Shown: positions 1 to 5,770 of the stretch, in pieces
How positions within the stretch are numbered: the stretch's first letter is position 1
How the letters are laid out: each line of letters starts with the position of its first letter
Source: Actinomycetota bacterium
Lineage (GTDB): Bacteria > Actinomycetota > Actinomycetes > S36-B12 > UBA10799
Reading direction: 5' to 3'
DNA: 6,529 nucleotides
Assembly (NCBI GenBank): GCA_030837395.1
Contig: JAUPKO010000477.1
Coordinates: 1-6,529, forward strand
Notes under the pieces: model-generated
What the model was told of the DNA's origin: nothing
Database searches by the model: none
What the model saw: the letters and a program-made list of their open reading frames with translations, nothing else
Program-made: the position numbers and the translations under genes

Positions 1-246
1 CGCATCGCAGTCGCCCGAGCCCTCGCCGGCGATCGTCCGATCATCTGGATCAACGTCTTCCGCCTCGGCCGAGACGGGCCGATCAATCGGGCCATCGCCA
101 ACGCCACCCGCGTCGACCCGCTGTTCTGGACCATGCAGTTCAAACCCTGGGTCGACGCCTTCCCCACGTTGCTGCTCCCCGACAAGATCCACCTGACGAA
201 GGCGGGCTCGCAGTGGCGAGCCACGCTCTACGGGCCGACCTTCTGA
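1..246 (+). CDS. C-terminal end of an SGNH-hydrolase/acyltransferase-like protein (partial, 5' end outside window)
   Basis: Reading frame 1 is open from the first base to TGA at 244-246 and gives the last 81 residues of a protein. A beta-strand-like run (PIIWINVFR, residues 13-21) is followed by PINRAIAN (27-34) and by LLPDKIHLTKAGSQ (58-71). The last fits the SGNH/GDSL block V motif, D-x-x-H, with D61 and H64 as the expected catalytic Asp and His, followed by the usual L-T-x-x-G. In this family the Asp/His pair acts with a Ser near the N-terminus of the domain, which is not in the window. Such domains occur alone or fused behind a multi-pass acyltransferase-3 domain (OafA/OatA-like cell-surface O-acetylation enzymes). 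Which of the two applies cannot be decided here. The gene lies in the same direction as fhaA, 126 bases upstream, and is probably a separate transcription unit because a promoter-like sequence lies in the gap. The family call is fairly firm; the substrate is unknown. Confidence 0.7.
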   Translation, partial: RIAVARALAGDRPIIWINVFRLGRDGPINRAIANATRVDPLFWTMQFKPWVDAFPTLLLPDKIHLTKAGSQWRATLYGPTF

Positions 247-293
247 ATCCGCAGCGGCGCCACCTGTGCATCCACGCCCCCCCTGCGCCTCCC

Positions 294-321
294 TTGGGAC
301 GGCTGTGCGGCGGGGTAGGAT
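294..321 (+). promoter_or_regulatory. Putative sigma70-type promoter of the fhaA-pknB operon
   Basis: TTGGGA at 294-299 and TAGGAT at 316-321 are separated by 16 bases. Each matches four of six consensus positions, and TAGGAT fits the common actinobacterial -10 form TANNNT. A start near 327-329 would give a leader of about 45 bases before the fhaA ATG. It is the best-looking promoter in the only sizeable gap upstream of the operon. It was found by eye and is not experimentally supported. Confidence 0.5.
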
Positions 322-372
322 CGGCCGTTGTGACCTGTGTGTGCGACCACGTGTGAGAGGCGGTGAGTCTTG

Positions 373-1059
373 ATGGGAATCCTGGACAGGTTCGAGACGA
401 GCCTCGACAAGATGGTCAACGGCGCCTTCGCCAAGGCGTTCAAGGCCGATGTGCAACCGGTGGAGATCGCCGCGTCCGTGCAGAAGGAGATGGACGAACG
501 CGCTGCTGTGGTCACCCGTACCCGCACCGTCGTGCCGAACGAATACGTCGTGCACCTCTCGGACAGCGACTACGAACGACTCGCGACCTATGCCGAGGTC
601 CTCAGCGACGAGTTGGCCGAACTCGCCCGGGAGTACGCCCAGGAGCAGCGCTACACCTTCCTCGGCCCAGTCGCGGTCACCCTCACCGAGGAGGACGGTC
701 TGGCCACCGGCGTCTTCCGGGTGAGCAGCCAGGCGACCGCGGCAGCGCCCACGACGGTCGGGCGGGCCGGAACCGGCGTCTCACTGCACCCGCGTCTACT
801 TGCCGCCGGGCAGGAGATTGTCCTGCCCGGGTCCACCACGGTGCTGGGCCGCGGCAACGAGGTGGACATCCGGCTCGAGGATCCCGGCGTCTCGCGCCGC
901 CACGCCGAGATCACCGTCGCCGACGGCGTCGCCACCATCACCGACCTCGGCAGCACCAACGGCACCCTGGTGGACGGGGTCAAGATCACCAGCCAGCCGC
1001 TGGCCGATGGGTCGATCATCCGATTGGGGTCGACCGACATCACCTACCGGGGTTCGTGA
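373..1059 (+). CDS. fhaA: FhaA, FHA-domain phosphothreonine-binding regulator
   Basis: A 228-residue cytoplasmic adaptor that binds phosphothreonine proteins; in mycobacteria FhaA binds the phosphorylated pseudokinase domain of MviN/MurJ and restrains peptidoglycan synthesis at poles and septum. Residues 1 to about 115 match the FhaA N-terminal domain (DUF3662): MGILDRFETSLDKMVNGAFA, then VEIAASVQKEMD and VVPNEYVVHLS. Residues about 138-228 form an FHA domain with the expected phosphopeptide-binding residues: R160 in LGR, S174 and H177 in VSRRHAEI, N196 in GSTNGT. The linker between them is only about 20 residues, much shorter than in M. tuberculosis FhaA (about 527 residues in total). The ATG at 373 is preferred because family members begin MG-x-hydrophobic; a TTG at 370 in the same frame would add one residue. 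Purine-rich GAGAGG (355-360) and GGTGAG (362-367) lie upstream. It is the first gene of the operon, and its TGA shares one base with the fhaB start. Confidence 0.93.
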   Translation: MGILDRFETSLDKMVNGAFAKAFKADVQPVEIAASVQKEMDERAAVVTRTRTVVPNEYVVHLSDSDYERLATYAEVLSDELAELAREYAQEQRYTFLGPVAVTLTEEDGLATGVFRVSSQATAAAPTTVGRAGTGVSLHPRLLAAGQEIVLPGSTTVLGRGNEVDIRLEDPGVSRRHAEITVADGVATITDLGSTNGTLVDGVKITSQPLADGSIIRLGSTDITYRGS

Positions 1060-1529
1060 TGAGCGAACTCGCGCTGACACTGCTGCGGTTCGGCTTCCTG
1101 CTGCTGCTGTGGCTGTTCGTGCTGCTGGTCGTCTCGGCCCTGCGCCGGGACCTGGCCGCACCGTCGAGCGCACCGGTCGCTACCACCGGCACGGCCACCA
1201 CTCGTGAGCCCAAGTCGCGCAAGCGTCGGGCCAAGGACACCGCCCGCAAGTTGGTCGTCGTCGAGGGCAGCCTCGCCGGCACGGTGTTGCCCCTGGGCAC
1301 CTCGCCGGTCACCCTCGGCCGGGCCGCCGACTGCACCCTCGTGCTCGATGACGACTACGCGAGCAGCCACCACTCGCGCCTGTATCCGCACGAAGGGACC
1401 TGGGTGCTTGAAGACCTCGGCTCCACCAACGGCACCTGGATCGACCGCACCAGGGTGACCGGGCCCACAGTGTTGGCGATGGGGCAGCCGCTGCGCATCG
1501 GGCGGACCGTCTTCGAACTCCGGGCCTGA
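1059..1529 (+). CDS. fhaB: FhaB/FipA, membrane-anchored FHA-domain protein
   Basis: A 156-residue protein, close to the 155 residues of M. tuberculosis FhaB (FipA), which is a phosphothreonine-binding PknA/PknB partner linked to FtsZ and FtsQ at the divisome. Residues 4-27 form one hydrophobic, Leu-rich membrane segment. A low-complexity Ala/Thr/Ser stretch (33-48) and a strongly basic stretch (49-64, with KSRKRRAK) follow, then the FHA domain (about 65-156). Phosphopeptide-binding residues are visible: R88 in LGR, S102 and H105 in ASSHH, N124 in GSTNGT. The R of the usual S-x-R-H form is replaced by H104. The order (short N-terminus, helix, basic stretch) suggests the FHA domain faces the cytoplasm. 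The start at 1059 is the ATG in TGATG, sharing one base with the fhaA stop; a weak GGGG (1049-1052) is the only Shine-Dalgarno candidate, so coupled translation is likely. The frame stays open upstream of 1059, but that part is only the out-of-phase reading of fhaA. Confidence 0.92.
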   Translation: MSELALTLLRFGFLLLLWLFVLLVVSALRRDLAAPSSAPVATTGTATTREPKSRKRRAKDTARKLVVVEGSLAGTVLPLGTSPVTLGRAADCTLVLDDDYASSHHSRLYPHEGTWVLEDLGSTNGTWIDRTRVTGPTVLAMGQPLRIGRTVFELRA

Positions 1530-1531
1530 CC

Positions 1532-2908
1532 GTGGTGCTCAACCTGCGGTACGCCGCCCGTTCGGATGTCGGCCTGGTGCGGTCCGGCAACGAGGATTCG
1601 GGCTACGCAGGTTCGCGCATGCTGGTGGTGGCCGACGGCATGGGTGGTCACGCTGCGGGCGAGTTGGCCAGCGCCACCGCTGTCGCCACCTTCGCCGCCC
1701 TCGACGTCGACGAGGAACTGCGGCCCGGTGACGACGAGATCCTTGGTCTGCTGGCCGCCGCCTCGGACGAGGCCCACGAGGCATTGGCCCACGTGGCCAG
1801 CACCTCGCCGGAGTCGCGCGGTATGGGAACGACCGTCACCGCGTTGGCCTGGCTCAACGATCGCGTGGCGGTCGCCCACATCGGTGATTCGCGCGCCTAC
1901 CTCCTGCGCGACGGGGCGCTCTCGCAACTCACGCGGGATCACACCTTCGTGCAGACGCTGGTCGAGGCCGGGCGCATCACCCCAGCCGAGGCGGCGACCC
2001 ACGAACGCCGCAACCTGCTGATGAAGGCCCTCGACGGCGTACACGAGGTGGAGTGCGACCTTTCGATCCGAGAGGTTCGGGCCGGCGATCGCTTCCTGCT
2101 CAGCAGCGACGGCCTGCACGGGGTCGTCAGCGAGGATCGCCTCACCGAAATCCTGACCGAAAACTCCGACCCGACCGGGGCGGTGACGTCGCTGGTCGAG
2201 GAGTCACTGCGCCTCGGCGCCCCGGACAACGTCACGGCCCTGGTGGCCGATGTCGTGGACTTGCCCGTTGTGGACGCCACGATCCTGCACAGCCCTATCG
2301 TGGTGGGGGCCGCAGCCGAGCGACGCAATCGCCTGCGGCTGCCGGGGGTGGACTTCCCCTCCGACGCGCAACCGCTGCCCGGCGGCGAGGATTCCGCCGG
2401 TGAGACGCCCACATCCGCCGAACGGGCCACGCCGGCGGCAGTAGCGACGGAACCCACGCGGCGCCTGGGTGGTCCCACTGCCATGCTGTTGATCGCCGCC
2501 CTGGTGCTGGTGCTGCTGACCGCCGGTGGCTGGTGGTGGACCCGTTCGCAGTACTTCGTGGGCGCCTACAACGGCAAGGTCGCGGTGTTTCAGGGGATTC
2601 CGCAGGGTCCCGGCGAGCACGGCCTCGCCACGGTCGAGTCCGTATCGGAGACCCCCGTCGCGGACCTGCCCGAATTCGAACGAAACCAGGTCGAGGCCAA
2701 TATCAGCGCCGATAGCGTCGACGATGCCCTGCGAGTCGTGGCCACGCTGTCCACGGCGGCCGAGGACTGCCGCAAGGTGCCCACGCCGGCCGGCTGCCCG
2801 CCTTCGACCGCACCAGCTCCCGCCCCGTCGCCCTCGGGTTCAACCACAGCCCCCACTCCCACCCCGTCCGTAGCGGCACCGTCGCCGACCCCTGTGGCGG
2901 CCGCATGA
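1532..2908 (+). CDS. pstP: PstP, membrane PP2C-type Ser/Thr protein phosphatase
   Basis: A 458-residue metal-dependent phosphatase that removes phosphate from PknB and its substrates, including wall regulators. The PP2C domain spans about residues 5-242 with all core motifs: RSDVGLVRSGNED (10-22), VVADGMGGH with D35 and G36, GMGTTVTAL (97-105), AHIGDSRAYLL with D119, LTRDHTFVQ (133-141), LLSSDGLHGVV with D193, and APDNVTALV with D232. These Asp residues are the expected metal ligands, so it should be active. A juxtamembrane linker (about 243-314) leads to one membrane helix (315-336), then an extracellular domain (337 to about 412, beginning YFVGAYNGKVAVFQG as in actinobacterial PstP) and a Pro/Ala/Thr/Ser-rich tail (416-458). 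The extracellular part has two Cys, C413 and C422. The GTG at 1532, two bases after the fhaB stop, is chosen; GTG at 1535 is the alternative. No clear Shine-Dalgarno is seen, so coupling to fhaB is likely. Its stop overlaps the rodA start by four bases. Confidence 0.95.
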   Translation: MVLNLRYAARSDVGLVRSGNEDSGYAGSRMLVVADGMGGHAAGELASATAVATFAALDVDEELRPGDDEILGLLAAASDEAHEALAHVASTSPESRGMGTTVTALAWLNDRVAVAHIGDSRAYLLRDGALSQLTRDHTFVQTLVEAGRITPAEAATHERRNLLMKALDGVHEVECDLSIREVRAGDRFLLSSDGLHGVVSEDRLTEILTENSDPTGAVTSLVEESLRLGAPDNVTALVADVVDLPVVDATILHSPIVVGAAAERRNRLRLPGVDFPSDAQPLPGGEDSAGETPTSAERATPAAVATEPTRRLGGPTAMLLIAALVLVLLTAGGWWWTRSQYFVGAYNGKVAVFQGIPQGPGEHGLATVESVSETPVADLPEFERNQVEANISADSVDDALRVVATLSTAAEDCRKVPTPAGCPPSTAPAPAPSPSGSTTAPTPTPSVAAPSPTPVAAA

Positions 2909-4305
2909 GTGCCACCGACTCGTTGCCGGCCCCGGCCCCCACCAGCAGCAACCGACATGTCGAGCGGAACCTGCTGATCATGGCCTACCTGGTGGGCCTG
3001 GTGGCCTACCTCAGCGTCGATCTCGTGGTGCTGGGCCGACTCTCGCCGGTGTTCCCACTGGCCATCGTGGTATTCGGCGCCCTCCTGCTCATCGCCCACG
3101 CCGGGGTGCGCATCCTGGCGCCCTTCGCCGACCCCTTCCTCCTGCCGGCCGCCGCCATGCTCAACACCATCGGGCTGGTGATGATCCACCGCCTGGATCT
3201 TGCGGACCAGCTGCGAGCCGAACGCAACGGCACCGAACTGCCGCGGGCCGACGCCGAGGCGCAGTTCACCTGGCTGGTGCTGGCCATCGCGCTGTTCGTG
3301 CTGACCTTGCTGATCATCCGCGACCACCGGCGGCTGCAACGCTTCACCTACACCGCCATGTTGGGTGGCGTCATCTTGCTGCTCCTACCGCTGGTCCCTG
3401 GGCTGGGCACCAACATCAACGGTGCCACCCTGTGGATCCAGATGGGTCCATTCTCGTTCCAGCCCTCCGAATTCGCCAAAATCCTGTTGACGATCTTCTT
3501 CGCCGGCTACCTGGTGCTCAAGCGGGAGTCGATGGCAATCGTCCGCACGAAGGTGCTCGGTCTGGGCATCCCCCGCGGACGCGACCTGGGACCGATCGTC
3601 GTGGCGTGGGCCTTCGCGCTGGTGGTGCTGGCCCTGGAGAAGGACCTCGGAACCGCGCTGATGTTCTTCGGCCTGTTCGTGGTGATGGTCTACGTGGCCA
3701 CGGGTCGCCGGTCCTGGTTGGCCATCGGTGGCCTGCTGCTGGCTGTCGGCGGCGCCATCGGCTACGTCGCCTTCGGGCACGTGCAGCAGCGGGTGAACAT
3801 CTGGTTGGACACCTGGAGCTACGCCCAGGACCAGTCCTTCCAACTCGCGCAGGCACTGTTCGGCCTGGCCAGCGGAGGTCTGCTGGGGTCGGGCTGGGGG
3901 TCGGGGTACCCGCAGTTCGTGCCCTTCGCCAAGTCCGACTTCATCGCGGCCGCGATCGGCGAGGAACTCGGCCTCGCGGGCATGTTCGCGGTGATCATGC
4001 TCTATGCCATCGTCGTGGAACGCGGTCTGCGCACGGCCATCGCGGTGCGCGATCCCTTCGGCACGCTCTTGGCGGTGGGGCTTTCCAGTGTGCTGGCTCT
4101 GCAGACTTTCGTGGTGATCGGAGGCGTCACGCGGTTGATCCCGCTGACCGGTCTGACAACGCCGTTTCTGGCGTATGGCGGTTCGGCGCTGCTAGCCAAC
4201 TGGGTCACGATCGCGCTGCTGCTGCGCATCTCGGACCGGGCTCGCCGGCCGGCACCCGAGACCCGCCCGCTCACCACGACCGCCGCCGCGGGGGTGGGTG
4301 GATGA
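2905..4305 (+). CDS. rodA: RodA/FtsW-type SEDS peptidoglycan glycosyltransferase
   Basis: A 466-residue polytopic membrane protein, close to M. tuberculosis RodA (469). SEDS proteins polymerise lipid II into glycan strands and work in a complex with a class B PBP, here the next gene. After a Pro/Ala/Ser-rich cytoplasmic N-terminus (1-19) there are about ten to twelve hydrophobic segments. Hallmarks in order: GATLWIQMGPFSFQPSEFAK (173-192), EKDLGTALMFFG (245-256) with D247 as the presumed catalytic Asp, ALFGLASGGLLGSGWG (317-332), KSDFIAAAIGEELGL (343-357) and LIPLTGLTTPFLAYGGSALL (411-430). The arrangement beside pbpA and the kinase cluster favours the rodA rather than the ftsW name, although in actinobacteria this member is often labelled FtsW. 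The start is the ATG of an ATGA overlap with the pstP stop. A weak GGCGG (2896-2900) lies upstream. Nothing looks broken. Confidence 0.95.
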   Translation: MSATDSLPAPAPTSSNRHVERNLLIMAYLVGLVAYLSVDLVVLGRLSPVFPLAIVVFGALLLIAHAGVRILAPFADPFLLPAAAMLNTIGLVMIHRLDLADQLRAERNGTELPRADAEAQFTWLVLAIALFVLTLLIIRDHRRLQRFTYTAMLGGVILLLLPLVPGLGTNINGATLWIQMGPFSFQPSEFAKILLTIFFAGYLVLKRESMAIVRTKVLGLGIPRGRDLGPIVVAWAFALVVLALEKDLGTALMFFGLFVVMVYVATGRRSWLAIGGLLLAVGGAIGYVAFGHVQQRVNIWLDTWSYAQDQSFQLAQALFGLASGGLLGSGWGSGYPQFVPFAKSDFIAAAIGEELGLAGMFAVIMLYAIVVERGLRTAIAVRDPFGTLLAVGLSSVLALQTFVVIGGVTRLIPLTGLTTPFLAYGGSALLANWVTIALLLRISDRARRPAPETRPLTTTAAAGVGG

Positions 4306-5735
4306 ACCTGCAGATCCGACGGCTCTCGGTCGTCTTCGGCGTGCTGATCTTCGTGATGATGCTCAATCTGTCGTTCCAGCAGGTCTTCCTGGCCGACAGC
4401 ACCAAGGCCCGCGACGGCAATGCCCGCGTCCTGCTGCAGGAGTACGACCGGGAACGTGGACCGATCCGCGTGCAGGCATCCCAGGTGGCACGATCCGAAC
4501 CCACCGATGACGCGTTGAAGTACCTGCGGGTGTACTCCAACGGTCCGCTGTACGCCTCTGCGACCGGGTTCTACTCCATCGTCTACGGAGCCACGGGCAT
4601 CGAGAAGACCGACAACTCCGTGCTCAACGGCACCGGGCCCGCCTTCTTCGTCGATCGCCTCAAGCAACTCTTCGGCGGGGCCCAGGTGCAGGGTGGCGCC
4701 GTCACCCTCACCCTCGACCCCGCCGCCCAGGAGGCCGCCGCAGCGGGTCTGGGGAATGCCATCGGCTCGGTCACCGCGATTGATCCCAAGACGGGGGCCG
4801 TGCTGGCCTTGGTGCAATCGCCCTCGTTCGACCCCAACCGACTCAGCAGCCACGACCAGCCCGAGATCACCGAGTACTACGAGTCTCTCGAGGCCGATCC
4901 CAGCCAGCCCTTGCTGAACCGGCCGTTGGTGTCCACCCAACCCCCGGGCAGCACCTTCAAACTGGTCACCAGCGCCGCCGCCCTCGAGGCGGGCTACCAG
5001 CCGGACTCGCTGTTCCCCGGTCCGGCCCTGTACACCGTGCCAGGCACCAACGACACCATCCCGAACTTCTGGCGCGGACCGTGCGGACCCGACGACTCGA
5101 TCACCTTGGAGGAGGCTCTGACGATCTCCTGCAACACGGCCTTCACCTACCTGGGCAACGAACTTGGCGACGAGGCCCTCAAGACGCAGGCCGAGAAGTT
5201 CGGTTTCAACACCTCCTTCGCGATCCCGCTGGCTGCTGCAGAGTCGCGCTACCCCAGTAATCTCAACGCCACCCAGACCGCCCAGAGTTCGATCGGGCAG
5301 TACAACGTCGCCGCCACCACCTTGCAGATGGCCATGGTGGGAGCCTCCATTGCCAACGGCGGCGTCACGATGGTCCCCTACCTCGTGCAAGACACTCGCG
5401 GCGCCAACCTCGAGATAATCTCCAGCACCAAGCCGCAGACGCACGCAACCGCGCTGTCGGCCGAGAACTCGGCGAAACTGCTCGGCATGATGGAATCCGT
5501 GGTCGAGCGAGGTACTGGCACCATGGCGCAGATTCCGGGCGTACGGGTGGGCGGCAAGACTGGCACGGCAGAGACCGACCCCACCCGGCCCACCATCTCG
5601 TGGTTCGTCGGCGTGGCACCTCTGGACGACCCGAAGATCGCCGTCGCCGTCGCCATCGAGGACAGCAAGGGGGCGGCCGCCGGCCCGCTGGCCATGACCA
5701 CCGCCCGCAATGTGATCGAGGCAACCCTGCAATGA
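4302..5735 (+). CDS. pbpA: PbpA, class B penicillin-binding protein (D,D-transpeptidase)
   Basis: A 477-residue, membrane-anchored transpeptidase that crosslinks peptidoglycan outside the membrane; M. tuberculosis PbpA (491 residues) is a PknB substrate needed for normal septation. Residues 9-29 are a single N-terminal membrane anchor. The short N-terminal domain carries the PbpA-type NARVLLQEYDRERGPIRV (40-57). The transpeptidase domain (about 153-475) has the three penicillin-binding motifs in order: SxxK as S217-T-F-K220 in QPPGSTFK, SxN as S276-C-N278, and KTG as K419-T-G421 in VGGKTGTAE. C261 and C277 may form a disulfide beside the active site. The start is the ATG of an ATGA overlap with the rodA stop, behind a purine-rich GGGGGTGGGTGG (4290-4301). 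The frame is open far upstream inside rodA, but that part is out of phase and not protein-like. It probably pairs with RodA as an SEDS-bPBP synthase. Confidence 0.95.
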   Translation: MNLQIRRLSVVFGVLIFVMMLNLSFQQVFLADSTKARDGNARVLLQEYDRERGPIRVQASQVARSEPTDDALKYLRVYSNGPLYASATGFYSIVYGATGIEKTDNSVLNGTGPAFFVDRLKQLFGGAQVQGGAVTLTLDPAAQEAAAAGLGNAIGSVTAIDPKTGAVLALVQSPSFDPNRLSSHDQPEITEYYESLEADPSQPLLNRPLVSTQPPGSTFKLVTSAAALEAGYQPDSLFPGPALYTVPGTNDTIPNFWRGPCGPDDSITLEEALTISCNTAFTYLGNELGDEALKTQAEKFGFNTSFAIPLAAAESRYPSNLNATQTAQSSIGQYNVAATTLQMAMVGASIANGGVTMVPYLVQDTRGANLEIISSTKPQTHATALSAENSAKLLGMMESVVERGTGTMAQIPGVRVGGKTGTAETDPTRPTISWFVGVAPLDDPKIAVAVAIEDSKGAAAGPLAMTTARNVIEATLQ

Positions 5736-5770
5736 TCGCCCACACAGCATCACCGACGGAGGTCCGCTAG
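5732..5770 (+). other. 12-codon micro-ORF bridging pbpA and pknB (possible translational-coupling device)
   Basis: The ATG at 5732 overlaps the pbpA stop in an ATGA (5732-5735). The frame reads MIAHTASPTEVR and ends at TAG 5768-5770, whose last base is the first base of the pknB GTG (TAGTG). GAGG at 5718-5721 lies 10 bases before its ATG. If translated, it would carry ribosomes from pbpA to pknB without a break. The peptide resembles nothing I know, and an ORF of this size can arise by chance. Confidence 0.3.
5758..5762 (+). promoter_or_regulatory. Shine-Dalgarno of pknB (GGAGG)
   Basis: GGAGG lies seven bases before the GTG at 5770. It is the clearest ribosome binding site in the window and fixes the pknB start, since the next in-frame residues lead directly into the kinase domain. 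The other operon genes rely on stop/start overlap with weak or purine-rich upstream sequence. Confidence 0.75.

Noticed and set aside
370..372. TTG as the start of fhaA
   Set aside because: It directly precedes an ATG that gives the family-typical N-terminus MGILDRFE; the difference is one residue.
247..372. A tRNA or a terminator in the gap before fhaA
   Set aside because: In mycobacteria a tRNA gene lies near fhaA, but no cloverleaf-like sequence is visible here, and I found no convincing stem followed by a T-run after the SGNH gene.
363..1058. Upstream open extension of the fhaB frame, 232 codons overlapping fhaA
   Set aside because: It is the out-of-phase reading of fhaA, Arg/Gly/His-rich and unlike any protein; FhaB family length and its membrane helix both fit a start at 1059.
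1355..2119. Antisense open frame of 254 codons opposite fhaB and pstP
   Set aside because: Shadow of the PP2C coding region; no domain, no ribosome binding site, and the + strand gene is certain.
2590..3339. Antisense frame of 249 codons opposite the pstP-rodA junction
   Set aside because: Gly/Gln/His-rich composition typical of the complement of membrane-protein genes; no domain seen.
3432..4301. Upstream open extension of the pbpA frame, 290 codons overlapping rodA
   Set aside because: Arg/Gly/Ala-rich shadow of rodA; the PbpA membrane anchor begins right after the ATG at 4302 and total length then fits the family.
4002..5753. Long antisense open frame of 583 codons opposite pbpA and the end of rodA
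   Set aside because: Long antisense frames are common in high-GC genes with G/C third positions. Its composition is Gly/Val/His-rich with no recognisable domain, and the + strand carries two intact well-known genes.
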